From Toxorhynchites rutilus septentrionalis (taxonomy: Eukaryota > Arthropoda > Insecta > Diptera > Culicidae), in contig NC_073746.1 of assembly GCF_029784135.1 (NCBI RefSeq), positions 300,397,614 through 300,461,613 on the forward strand: a DNA stretch of 64,000 nt. Reading direction: 5' to 3'. How positions within the stretch are numbered: the first letter of the stretch is position 1; the number at the start of each line of letters is the position of its first letter. Of this stretch, positions 1-10,197 are shown in pieces. A model generated the notes under the pieces. That model worked only from the letters and a program-made list of their open reading frames with translations, searched no databases and was not told where the DNA came from. Made by a program: the position numbers and the translations under genes.

Positions 1-890
1 TCTAAAACAATGTGTAAAAAATTTTTTTTAACGGCAATGTGTAGTGGAGTATAACCATCATTATTTTTAACATTGACGAGCGCAGAGCACGCGATCAGAT
101 ATTCAACAACTTCTAATTTTCCGAATCTAGCTGCAATGTGGAGGGGAGTATCACCATCTCTGGTTATTGCACTCAAGTTCGCTTGTTTTTCAACTAACTT
201 CTGTATAATATTCATTTCACCTTTCTTCACGACCCAATGAAGCGGAGTCCATCCATCAATATCCTCACAGTTGACGATATCGGAGACTGTTATCAAGTAT
301 TCAACAATTGAGTAGTGATCATTTTCGATCGCCACGTGCAGTAGAGTCTTTCGCTTGGCCGCACAAAACTTTACATTTGCACCGCTGGCTACCAGTTCCT
401 TGAGAGCGGCCAGGTGCCCACGTGCTGCTGCAGAATAGGCCGGGGTCCAGACAAGCGTATTTTTGCAATTGACCCAAGCCCCATTTGTTACTAAAAGCTT
501 TATTATATCCACACTTCCATTCGTCGCTGCAATATGAAGTGGTGTTTCTATTGCACTGTTATATGTGTTAACATCAGCTTTATAACGTATCAATAGCTCA
601 ACCACCTCCCGAAGATTCTTTTGTACAGCGAAATGAAGTGGGGTCTCGCCGTCACGATTTTGGCAGTTGATATTTGCCTTGACTTCTGGATGCTTTGCTA
701 TGAGTGTCTTAACAATGTCGATATTTCCGGATCTAACAGCAAAATGTAACGGAGTCCGTCCGTCTGATGTTTTTCTGTCAACAATACTCGAAGATTTAGC
801 CAAAAGGTGCCTCACAATCTCGATGCGACCATTTTCAAGTGCAACGTGAACGGGAGCCAATCCTTCATTCGTCACATAAACCGCACAGGC
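1..890 (-). pseudogene. Ankyrin-repeat frame continuing past the TGA, off the window edge
   Basis: Directly after the TGA, in the same frame and with no further stop or indel, about 296 codons encode roughly nine more ankyrin repeats (DGRTPLHFAV, AIETPLHIAA, DGWTPLHWVV, DGDTPLHIAA, DGYTPLHIAV). The last one runs off base 1. I checked every codon of this stretch. The intact downstream frame argues that the stop is recent, is read through, or is a sequencing error. The interrupted residue falls where ankyrin repeats usually have glycine (LLxNGA), so one base change from GGA would give the TGA. It is labelled pseudogene only because the frame is formally interrupted. Confidence 0.75.
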
Positions 891-1667
891 TCAATTGACA
901 AGCAAAGTTTTCACGGCACCTTCGTGGATACCTTTCACAGCGGAATACAGTGGAGTGCGCCCTTCAGTATCTCCGAAATCAATTTTTGCTCGATACGATA
1001 TTAGTTTATCAACCAGTTCTGTGTGACCATGTTCGGCTGCGATATGAAGTGGCGTGGTTCCATTCTTGGTGACGGAATTCACATCGGCACCCTTGTTAAG
1101 CAACCTATTCACTGTGTCGGTGTGTCCGCATTCAGCGGCCAAATGAAGCGGAGTTCTTCCTTCGTTATCAGCGCAATCGAACATGACTGAAAGAGCGATC
1201 AAATATTCGACTACTACCGTGTGACCGTTTTGAGCTGCCGCATGAACAAGAGAAAGTCCGTTAAACGCTTTCAAATTCATATCCGCATTGCAGTCGATCA
1301 AATGTTTTACAACCTCGAGGTGACCATTTTCAGCGGCAACATGAAGTGGAGTGCAGATCTTTTCGTTAAGGCTATCTACTTTGGCCCTATTTGCCAATAG
1401 TGCCGCAACTGCCCCTTTTTGGCCGCTATGAGCCGCGATATGGAGAGCCGTTTCGCGCTTATTCGTTAGCGAATCCACGGCAGTACCGTCGGAGATGAGT
1501 TGGTTTATTGTGTCGATTTGTCCTTTTCTTGCTGCCACATGAAGTGGTGTCCATCCGTCGCTCACATACTCGAACTTGTAAGCATCAATATTGTCCGGAA
1601 GTGTGTCTACCGGCGACTGGATTGGGTTGGATGATGTCTCAGGAACTGGAACACCCATTTTGATCAT
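891..1667 (-). CDS. Ankyrin-repeat protein, N-terminal part up to an in-frame TGA
   Basis: A 258-codon frame begins with a 36-residue non-repeat leader and is then almost entirely 33-residue ankyrin repeats, starting near residues 37, 70, 103, 136, 169, 202 and 235. Each repeat shows the TPLHxAA helix signature (DGWTPLHVAA, EGRTPLHLAA, NGTTPLHIAA). Ankyrin repeats are protein-binding scaffolds, so no enzymatic role can be inferred. There is no signal peptide or membrane segment. The start is supported by an in-frame TAA seven codons upstream. A CAG three bases before the ATG could also be a splice acceptor, leaving an upstream non-coding exon possible. The seventh repeat is cut by TGA at 891-893, but the same frame continues as ankyrin repeats to the window edge, so the true product may be longer. 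Partner and cellular location are unknown. Confidence 0.85.
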   Translation of the reverse strand: MIKMGVPVPETSSNPIQSPVDTLPDNIDAYKFEYVSDGWTPLHVAARKGQIDTINQLISDGTAVDSLTNKRETALHIAAHSGQKGAVAALLANRAKVDSLNEKICTPLHVAAENGHLEVVKHLIDCNADMNLKAFNGLSLVHAAAQNGHTVVVEYLIALSVMFDCADNEGRTPLHLAAECGHTDTVNRLLNKGADVNSVTKNGTTPLHIAAEHGHTELVDKLISYRAKIDFGDTEGRTPLYSAVKGIHEGAVKTLLVN

Positions 1668-2398
1668 GAACTGGGATTTATCTTAGTCCGTCTGATTGAC
1701 AGTGAAATTGTTGATTTCATGAAAATAAAAAAAACAGACGGTGAAAAATATGAAAAAGTACGCTAAACCCTTTTTGAATTACCTAATACTTGTACCGCAC
1801 AATGATCCAAAATTCTGAAAAAAAACAAGTAAATTTAAATGAAAAATTATGTTGAATGGATCTGAAAATTAAAAAGAATCGTTCAAAAGTTCCGGAATAC
1901 AAAAAATACCCATAGTGAACCATACAGGAACTCAGAGAAATTACCTAATTTTCTAATTTGGTGCCCTATACAATATTTTTCATAGCGCTAGTGATAAGGT
2001 TTGGTGCACCTTTTGTTATGGTGGGGACTTTTCTTTAGATGAACTTTACACGTTGCGATCACGTTTAGGACTCCTCGTCTCTCGTTTATTTTGCTTTTCT
2101 CGTTACTTCATATATTCTTATTGTCTACCTATTCTGTTTGTCTGCTTATACGTATACCCTAACTTGTTTACCTGATAGAATGCTATGAGACGAACCGAAC
2201 ATTATACACGTCTCATCATGTCTACGGATCTACCTCCCATAAGGCTGATTCCTAGGTAAACAATGTCGAGACAATGATGATGATTGTCCGTACTACAACA
2301 CTTTCACGAACACATGATTACATTAAAATCATAGATTTTAGGAAAATAAGAAAATATTAGAAAATAAGAAGAAAAAAAACATTTCAAAATTTATTAGA
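1668..2398. other. AT-rich intergenic stretch
   Basis: This lies upstream of the ankyrin gene. I see no coding, RNA or repeat signature. It should hold the ankyrin gene promoter, but I cannot point to a convincing TATA or initiator pair. Confidence 0.4.
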
Positions 2399-3005
2399 TA
2401 CCAGTTGACCAGGCAAACTTCATCCTACCCAAACTTTATTTTTCGTTATCACATTCACGTTTTGTTACTAAGCGCACGTTCATGGGTCCAATCGCAGAAC
2501 TGTTCATTGATTGATCTTCTAATCTACCCTTTGAAATTACCTTTTACTATACAATTCCTAGTACTTCTACCAAACTCGTCATTATAATATCAGATTATTT
2601 TCAGACACAATTCTCGTTCAAGATTTTTCAACCACTTGCAAATAACATGTTTCTCCGTAACATGGAATAAATGTTTGGTACAGAAAATATGATAGAATAA
2701 AGACAGCCCTGAATCGGACAATTCCTTTCTCGAGTTTTGACCTTATTAGCACATTCGGCGATCCATTTTTATTTATATAGATAGAAGAAGATATAGGAGT
2801 GCGTTTTATCATATTAAAATCCTTTTCCAGTTTCAAACAAAGATCAATTTCAATAGCATGGAATGGACTAACAACGCTTGTCACTTCGCAATTGTAGAAC
2901 ATATGCGAATTGAATTTTCCGAATTTTCCTTTCCATTTTCCTTCAGATTATTTCGAAAATTTTCAATTGTCATGTTTGGTTGGAATATGTGTATTATTTT
3001 TATGG
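2399..3005 (-). mobile_element. Helitron-like non-autonomous remnant
   Basis: Read on the minus strand, this stretch matches 9232-9760 base for base over long runs, for example the part around ACATATTCCAACCAAA and the part ending GAAACATG. Its 3' end reads GTCAACTGGT, a CTRRT-type Helitron terminus, parallel to GTCAGCTAGT at 9752-9761. A 94-residue frame shared by both copies has no recognisable domain and probably reflects the shared DNA, not a protein. Confidence 0.6.
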
Positions 3006-3300
3006 GATCCCGAACAAGTGAAAAATCTCAGCCCCTATCCTAACGGAAGTACCCACTTCTGATTGGTCGAAATTGACGACACATGCGACGGGTCCCTAAC
3101 CAAGCTGCCAGGGGGAAATCGGCATTGCAAATGCATGGAAGTAGGGGAAACTTTTGTTCCTATCGAAGTGTGTTCCCTAACATTAAATCCAAATCATTAT
3201 CAAAGAGTTTAACGATGTTATTCTTCAAACACATCCAAAACCAACAGATAACCTAACGAAATCCTACGTCAACTATGCGGTCGTGTCTCGGACACAACCC
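3006..3300 (+). mobile_element. Degraded palindrome-superfamily member, hairpin end
   Basis: The beginning (CCCCTATCCTAACGGAA, then a stretch ending GACGACACATGC) matches 63450-63506. The right end holds a half palindrome (ATCCTACGTC, 3261-3270) followed by the inverted repeat GGTCGTGTC/GACACAACC at 3279-3299. This is the hairpin end of the superfamily described in the findings. It stops 14 bp before the next member begins. Confidence 0.55.
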
Positions 3301-3564
3301 TTCTGTTACTTTTGACGTAGGACTACGTCTTTCATTTATATACCGGGGTGTAAAATCAAAGTTTCGAAAACGAAAGCGTTACGCCGGAGACCGAGATTTT
3401 GAGCGTTAATAAGCTCCTAAACAATCGAACGAAATGGTATGATAAACACTTCATTCGAAAGATAAAATGTCTACGCGTTCTATACTTGTTACTTTCTGAT
3501 CCAAAAACTTGTTTCAATAGTCTTAAAATTGCTTTCAAAACAGGCTATTGAAATCACCAATCGG

Positions 3565-3599
3565 TATATAAGCGAGCGCCGCTCGGAAATCCACTCAGT
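3565..3599 (+). promoter_or_regulatory. Putative Pol II core promoter in E1 (TATA plus TCAGT initiator)
   Basis: TATATAAG at 3565-3572 lies 32 bp upstream of the A of the arthropod-type initiator TCAGT (3595-3599). Between them is a 13-bp palindrome, CGAGCGCCGCTCG. The spacing is what a TATA-driven insect promoter needs, and it is kept in four other copies. Activity is inferred. Confidence 0.45.
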
Positions 3600-3780
3600 T
3601 CAAATTGAACAGCGATTGGAGCATGTTGTCGCTGTTGTGGTGAAGCTCTTCGTTTATCATGAAAGCGCGGGTGAACGGTGTCACCAAGAGCCTGTTTGTG
3701 CACCTTAGGCAAGAAGGGAATCCATCAGGAGGAGAGTGATGCCACAAACGGTTCCCAGGGAAGATCTCGAAGCAGCCGCT

Positions 3781-3803
3781 ACACACACACACACACACAC
3801 ACA
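3781..3803. repeat. (AC)n microsatellite
   Basis: About eleven AC units inside element E1. The matching position in the 44.5 kb and 56.4 kb copies has only a short ACAC tract, so the repeat expanded in this copy. Confidence 0.85.
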
Positions 3804-4223
3804 TACACGCGCGGAATTCTTTCCGTTTGGATGCCATTCAGCATCGAGAAAGATCCGGAAAATAATCTGCCAGTTCCTCTGGGAATTTAAAAATACATTC
3901 ATGTGAAAGAGTTTATTTTAATGTGTTCTATCCATGTAACACTGTGACCAAATACATTTGGTTTTGTGATTTTTCAATCAATCGCAATTAACAGGATAGC
4001 TTCTGAAGATTATTCTTCCCCATCAGTAGGGTATTTCCGTATCCAATATTGGATGCATAAAGCCTTGTGCCTCCAACGTAACGCTCTCGTTTTCGAAGTC
4101 CCCCAAATATTCATTCATTCAGAATGAATTCAGATTCAACTTCAAACAAATGATCTCTAAATCAACGATAGTCCTACGTCACCCTTGCGGTTATACCACA
4201 GATATAACCCACTTCCTGTTTTT

Positions 4224-4494
4224 GATTCTCGGGTAATACGTGATGTCCACATCACCCGGGTTGGGTTGGTGGAAATATGAGTTTTCCACAGCAATTGGGA
4301 ATTTTTTGACTCAAGCGTAATTTTTGAATCGATTTTAGTAAGAGAAATCTTTGATAATTTATATCTCAAAAACTATCAGTCGTACCGAAATGGTGTCTTA
4401 GAAAGAGTTAAAGAGTATTGATGTTGAAACCTGTAAAAATATACACTGAGAAAAAATGAGTACTCTTTTTTCATTTGCAAAAAAAAATATTAAT
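4224..4494. repeat. Partial extra copy of the foldback arm
   Basis: 4258-4470 (TATGAGTTTTCCACAGCAAT through AGTACTCTTTTTTC) is a direct, diverged copy of 4584-4800, the left arm of the neighbouring foldback element. It looks like an older duplicate. Confidence 0.55.
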
Positions 4495-6650
4495 TTGCAA
4501 TATCAGCAATTCCAAATGAAATCGACAAATGACAAAACATGAGTATTTTTGATTCGAATGAAAGTGTGTATTCCGTTTGGGTTAGAGGAAATATGAGTTT
4601 TCCACAGCAATTGGGATTTTTTTTTACTCAAGCGTAACTTTTGAAAAGGGCGTATCGATTTGAGTAAGAGAAATCTTTGATAATTTATATCCCGAAAACG
4701 ATGAGTCGTACCAAAATAGTTTGTTAGAAAGAGTTATAGAGTATTGTTGGCTTAATTTGAAAATGATATCCACTGAGAAGAAAAATTAGTACTCTTTTTT
4801 TTATTTACAAAATGAAATTATAATTTGCGATATCAAAAAAATATGTATTTTTTTATATTTTTTTCAATTTTTTCATATAAAATAGAAGTCATGAAAAAAA
4901 ATTAAAAAATGGGCCCAAGATGGTAAAACTATTTTTGACGAAATTTGTGGAATATCGAATTTTTAGGAATTTTCGAAACTTCGAATTTTTGTATGTTAGC
5001 AATCATTCTTAGCCACAAATTATGAATTCTGATGTGATTTAAAACAAAAAAGGTTATTGTCAATCTCCTTCTAAATGCAACCATTCTCGAGATACTTAAA
5101 AAAATATTTCTAATTTATAATCTTTTTTATAGTAAATAATCTCTTTTAATATGTTTGTCGTGTTATACCGTCATGTTCATGAAATTTTATGACTTTTCTT
5201 ATAATTTCAAACAATTTTTTTGATTGATTGAAATTTGTATGTATTAAGATAAAAAATATTTTTTAGTTTCGCTACGTTTTGTATTAACCCACATATCTTC
5301 GAATGTTTCGTAACGTAACTCCTAAAAATATGTCTTAACCATAACGATGTATTTGGAAAAATTGTTGGAAATTATAAAATCTCATGAACATGATGGTATA
5401 ACACGACAAACATATTCAAAGGGCCTATTTACTATTAAAAAGACAATCAATTACAAATATTTTTTAAATATCTCGAGAATGGCTACATTTAGAAGGAGAT
5501 TGATAATAACCTTTTTTGTTTTAAATCACATCAGGATTCACAATTTGTGGCTAAAAATGATAGCTAATATACAAAAATCCGAAGTTTCGAAAATTCCTAA
5601 AAATTCGATGTTCCACAAATTTCGTCAAAAATAGTTTTACCATCTTGTGCCCATTTTTTAAATTTTTAACATGACTTCTATTTTATATGAAAAAAATTGA
5701 AAAAAATATAAAAAAATACATATTTTTTGATATCGCAAATAAAAATTTTATTTTGTAAATAAAGAAAAGAGTACTATTTTTTCTTCTCAGTGTGTATTTT
5801 TTTCAAATTAAGCCAACAATACTCTATAACTCTTTCCAACACACTATTTCGGTACGACTCATATTTTTTTGGATATAAATTATCAAAGATTTCTTGAGTC
5901 AAAAAATGATGTATTCGGAAAAGTTGCTGGAAATTATAAGCAAATTCATAAAATTTCATGAACATGACGGTATAACACGACAAACATATTAAAAGGGATT
6001 ATTTACTATAAAAAAAACAATAAATTAGAAATATTTTTTTAAATATCTCGTGAATGGTTGCATTTAGAAGAAGATTGATAAAAACCTTTTTTGTTTTAAA
6101 TAACTTCAGGATTCATAATTTGTGATCAAAAATGACTGCTAACATACAAAAACTCGAAGTTTCGAAAATTCCTAAAAATTCGATGTTCCACAAAGTTCGT
6201 CAAAAATAGTTTTACCATCTTGGGCCCATTTTTTTGAATTTTCTACATGAATTCTATTTTGTATGAAAAAATTTAAAAAAAATTAAAAAATATGTATTTT
6301 GGATATTGCAAATAGAACTTTTATTTTGAAAATGAAAAAAGAGTACTAATTATTTTTTCTCAGTGTACATTTTTTTCATATTGAACCATCAATACTCTAT
6401 AACTCTTTCTTATACACTATTTCGGTACGACTCATTGTTTTTGAGATATAAATTATCAAAGATTTTTCTTACTCAAATCGATACGCCCTTTTCAAAAGTT
6501 ACGCTTGAGTCAAACAATTCCCAATTGCTGTGGAAAACTCATATTTCCTCCAACCCAAACGGAATACACACTTTCATTGGAATCCAAAATACAAGTTTTT
6601 AAAATCTGCATTTTTAGGACGATTTATTTGGAATTGCTGATATCTAAAAT
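4495..6650. mobile_element. Large foldback (long inverted repeat) element, about 2.2 kb
   Basis: The left arm from about 4495 and the right arm back from about 6650 are reverse complements for roughly 700 bp. Shared blocks include ATATCAGCAATTCCAAAT, AATGAAAGTGTGTATTCC and TTCCACAGCAATTGGG. The right half contains two tandem copies of the arm (about 5345-5890 and 5905-6650). There is no transposase. This fits foldback-type or long-TIR non-autonomous DNA elements. Open frames here are AT-rich accidents. Confidence 0.7.
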
Positions 6651-7144
6651 ATGGTAGAAGTACTTATCGTCGCAATAACACCTATTATGGTAATACGCTT
6701 GAGTTTTTCATTATCTCATTTTTAAAGGATCTAATGTGGTTTAAAAAAATCAGAAATCTCTTCTTTGTTGATTTTGGTAGTTGATTCCATGGGAAACGTA
6801 ACGCTAAAAAACCGGATTTTGGACCAATGGTCATGTTCAAGCAAAAACATGGAATTTTCACATCGCGTGGACATGTGTTGCATATTGAAATTATGTGGCA
6901 CAAAATTTGTCTGCAAGGCCAAATAGTGTCGAATAATGACTAATGAATAATGAGTATTAAATTTTTCAAAACTGCCTTCTGATTTCTGAATAATCGAATT
7001 ATTGATAAAAGTATTCATTAGAAAAAGGGAAGTTTTTCATTCTATCAAAACTTTTTCCTGTAGTAAATAGACAGGAACGTAGTAATAATACAGGAACGTT
7101 CTTGCAATCAAATTAATACTGATTGATAAGGTTAATTGCATTTA
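6651..7144. other. AT-rich stretch, nothing recognised
   Basis: Two overlapping minus-strand frames of 70-95 codons show no domain and no codon pattern that convinces me. No repeat partner was spotted in the window apart from a short AATAAGGTT-like tract also near 18650. Confidence 0.3.
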
Positions 7145-7504
7145 CTATTGACTTGGTTAATAAAATTCTGAATTTTTCTGAATTTTCGAAACTGAATTTT
7201 TGTTTGTACAATCATTTTTAGCCACAAATTATGAATCCTGATGTGATTTAAAACAAAAAAGCTACTTATCAATCTCCTTCTAAATGCAACCATTCTCGAG
7301 ATATTTGAAATAAAAATTTCTTATTTATTGTCTTTTTCAGATTTTTTTTCATATAAAATAGAAGTCATGCAGAAAATTTTAAAAACTGAGTCCAAGATGG
7401 GGAAAATATTTTTGACGAACTTTGTGGAGCATCGAATTTTAATGAATTTCCCGAACTTCGAATATTTGTATGTTAACAATCTTTTCAAGCCACAAATTAT
7501 GAAT

Positions 7505-7780
7505 TCTTCTTCTTCTTCAATGGCACTAACGTTCCTAGAGGAACTTCGCCGTCTCAACGTAGTATTACTTGCGTCATTTTTATTTGTACTTAGTTGAGAT
7601 TTCTATGCCAAATAACACGCCTTGAATGCATTCTGAGTGGCAAGCTCTAGAATACGCGTGATCACAGTGCAAGTCGGAGGAAATTTCTTTGACGAAAAAT
7701 TCCCCCGATCAGAACGGGAATCGAACCCGAACACCCGGCATGTTAGTTATGACGCTAACCACTCGGCCAAGGGAGCACAA
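7505..7780 (-). mobile_element. Feilai-type tRNA-derived SINE
   Basis: Read on the minus strand, the head begins near 7780 with a Pol III A box (TGGCCGAGTGGTTAG) and an exact B box (GGTTCGATTCC), followed by a unique body and a GAAGAAGAAG tail. The element is flanked by CACAAATTATGAAT (7491-7504) and CACAAAATTATGAAT (7781-7795), a 14-15 bp target-site duplication. Feilai is the known tRNA-related SINE family of Aedes. Assignment is from recalled family features. It would be moved by a LINE reverse transcriptase acting in trans. Confidence 0.85.
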
Positions 7781-7818
7781 CACAAAATTATGAATCCTGA
7801 TGTGATTTAAAACAAAAA

Positions 7819-8871
7819 CTTGTAGGGGTTGTATCTAGGACACGACCGCATATTTTCGACGTAGAACTACGCAATTATATTATGTAATCCACTTTTTTAC
7901 CACTTCGAATATTATTTTAGAATGCATCGAAATTTTTGTAATAGATTATGTTCTTCGTTACAAATAAATTTGATGATTTTACGTTTGACTAGGCCTAGGA
8001 CTACCAAAATATGTAGACTGAAGAATTGTCAAACGATCATTGTATTTTACATTTCCCTCAGAAACTGAAATTATTGCACATTTCATGTTTACGTAGTTCT
8101 CGAACCGCGAAAGTTGATTCACTTCTAGCACCTGAAATGACGATTTTCCCAGGCTTCTCAGTTTAAAAGTACGTTTTAGGAAAATATATTCCAGTCTGCA
8201 CAACCACAAGCGAGCACGAAAGTACTCAACACCAAAAAATACCCCTGACTTGCATGTACTTGCAAAGCGAATTCCCCCAGGCACATTGGTTTTAAGTCCG
8301 TGTTAGGGAAACACAGCTAGGTGGGAACGAAAATACCCCCGACTCGCATGGATATTTGCAAAGCGGATTTCCACAGGTACATCGATTTTGAAGTCTGTGT
8401 TAAAGAAACCGTAAATCGGACCAATCAAAACTTGACTGTTAAGGCGTTCAAATAACGCTTTACATTTTACAGTTATTCAATTGTTCATCTCATGAAAAAT
8501 AATATTTTATTAATTGTGATAGACGCGTAGAAATATATCCTATCAATTGGTACAAACATCTTTCCGATCTGTTAAGAAATGTTCGAGTTATAGGCATTCG
8601 AAATACGAGTAGAGTTAGCACACAAATCGGCAGAACAAATGTATGGAAAAAAAGGAAATTCTTCCAGTTTTCATGAAATTAAACCGTTTAGAGATTAGCG
8701 AATTGTAAGGTATAGCATATCAAACAAATCTTAGAGAATTTCCGATTCGATTGCTATGCAAATCATGAGAATTCGCTCACAGTGAAAATAGTTTTCACGT
8801 TAACTTTATTTCATGAAAACGTGACCTGTTTTCTGATTTGGCACTCTTCCTGAAAGACGTAGTTCTACGTC
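7819..8871 (-). mobile_element. Palindrome-superfamily element, copy A1
   Basis: The left end has the inverted repeat GGTTGTATC/GACACGACC followed by GACGTAGAACTACGCA (7858-7873). The right end is GACGTAGTTCTACGTC (8856-8871). AAAAA lies on both sides, where the host foldback arm is split. The interior has two units of a roughly 110-bp motif containing GTGTTAGGGAAACA and AAAAATACCCC. Closely related copies are at 29744-30592, 31696-32407 and 62997-63230. No protein is encoded. Confidence 0.65.
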
Positions 8872-8965
8872 AAAAAGCTTCTTATCAATCTCCTTCTAAA
8901 TGCAGCCATCCTCGAGATATTTAAAAAAATGTTTCTAATTTATTGTCTTTTTTATAGTAAATATG

Positions 8966-9760
8966 TTCTGAATAACTCGAGAATTTATCAAGCAAATGAA
9001 ATCGAACTTGGCATATAGAGGTTTTAGGGGTCGATAAACGTTTCTATGGTGGTTCGACACTCTTCCCCTCTCTCTAAGGGGAGGCTGTCATACAAATGAA
9101 ACACAAATTTCTGCATCACTCGAGAACTAATCAAGCAGACGGATCCAAATTTGGGATGTGAGGGTTTTGGGTACGAGGAATGTTTCTATGATTGTATGAC
9201 ACCCCTCCCTTCTTTGGAATGGAGAGGGGGTTCCATAAAAATATTACACATATTCCAACCAAAAATGACAATTCAAAATTTTCGGAAAACTCTGAAGGAA
9301 AATGGGAAAATTCGAATAATTCAATTCGCATGTGTTCTACAATTACATAGTGACAAGCGTTATTAGTCCATTTGATGTTTGCGGTAACGAAATTGATCTT
9401 CGTTCGAAAGTGAAAATGGATTCTAATGTGATAAAACGCACTCCGTCTTCTATCTATAGAAATAAAAATGAATCGCTGAATGTGTTCATAAGAGCAAAAC
9501 TCGAGAAAGGAATTGTTCAATTTAGGACTGTCTTCATTCTATCATATTTTCTTTATCAAACATTTGTTCCATGTAACGGAGAAACATGTTATTTATGAAA
9601 AATATTACGCGAGAATTGTGTCTGAAAATAATCTGATATTATAATGTCGAGTTTTGGTAGAAGTACTGAAATTTTATAGTAGAAAAAGTTTAGTAAGAAA
9701 ACGTGGATGTGATAACGAAAAATAAATGTTGAGCGGGACGAAGTTTGCCGGGTCAGCTAG
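8966..9760 (+). mobile_element. Helitron-like non-autonomous element, 3' end intact
   Basis: It contains two direct repeats of about 141 bp (ACTCGAGAA at about 8977 and 9118), each ending in a CCCCTCTC/AAGGGGAG-rich tract. From 9232 on it matches the minus-strand copy at 2399-3005. The 3' end is GCCGGGTCAGCTAGT, a CTRRT Helitron terminus, at 9757-9761. There is no Rep/helicase. Helitrons leave no target duplication, so the left boundary is uncertain. Confidence 0.6.
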
Positions 9761-9841
9761 TATTGTACATAATTATAACTGTAGTCGATTATTGGACAAT
9801 TGACTTTCTTGTATTTACACTGGAATGTAAGTAAATACTTA

Positions 9842-10075
9842 AAACCTAAATTTGTTGAAACATGGTAAGGTAAGCGTTGGTAAGCGCAAAACCCGAGGAA
9901 AGAATGGTCTGATTTGAGCCGTCTTTATTTTGTTGAATTGGTCTCTTCTCGTAGATCAACCGAGACCCGAGACCGAGAAGGGAATCGTCCGTTTGAAATT
10001 TTATCAAACATGTATTCCATGTAACGGAGAAACTTGTTATTTGCAAGTGAGTCAAGAATCTTGAGCGAAAATTAA
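9842..10075 (+). mobile_element. Helitron-like fragment
   Basis: The block starting GTAAGCGCAAAACCCGAGG, followed by TCTGATTTGAGCCGTCTTTA, matches 47960-48020 and 48295-48338. The tail CCATGTAACGGAGAAAC matches 9570-9590. It is a second, internally deleted member of the same family, placed directly after the 3' end of the previous one. Confidence 0.5.
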
Positions 10076-10197
10076 GGATGAAAATAAATATGTTAGGTTG
10101 GGGAAAAGTAATCCATTATTTTTGGGTGAAATTGTTGGGTCAAATATGCACCGCAAAATTTGTTGCCATTCTAAAGGTTGCTTCGTAATGTCTCTAT

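Larger units (their letters stand above)
3311..4223 (+). mobile_element. Palindrome-superfamily element, copy E1 (promoter type)
   Basis: The left end is GACGTAGGACTACGTC (3314-3329), followed by a conserved tract containing TATACCGGGGTG. The right end is TAGTCCTACGTCACCC followed by the inverted repeat GGTTATA/TATAACC. The interior has a TATA/initiator module, a CA microsatellite and one partial 197-bp unit. The same order recurs at 44501-46706 and 56396-58712. No protein is evident. The class (terminal-inverted-repeat DNA element, LTR-like or Helitron-like) is not clear. Confidence 0.6.
7145..8965. repeat. Foldback-arm fragment split by two later insertions
   Basis: 7145-7504, 7781-7818 and 8872-8965 together form one continuous copy of the foldback arm (TTAGCCACAAATTATGAATC through CTCCTTCTAAATGCA and TCGAGATATTT). 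A SINE (7505-7780) and a palindrome-ended element (7819-8871) interrupt it. The uninterrupted version at about 5000-5100 shows the pre-insertion sequence. Confidence 0.7.

Noticed and set aside
1..1667. Horizontal transfer of the ankyrin gene from a Wolbachia-like bacterium
   Set aside because: Ankyrin-only proteins are also common in mosquitoes, and nothing in codon use or context points to bacteria.
2618..2902. Conserved small protein shared with 9332-9598
   Set aside because: Similarity follows from the shared Helitron-like DNA and continues beyond the frame, with no codon-position bias visible.
3781..3803. CRISPR-like or regulatory array at the AC tract
   Set aside because: It is a plain dinucleotide microsatellite.
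7700..7780. A genuine tRNA gene with A and B boxes
   Set aside because: It is the head of a SINE with tail and target-site duplication.
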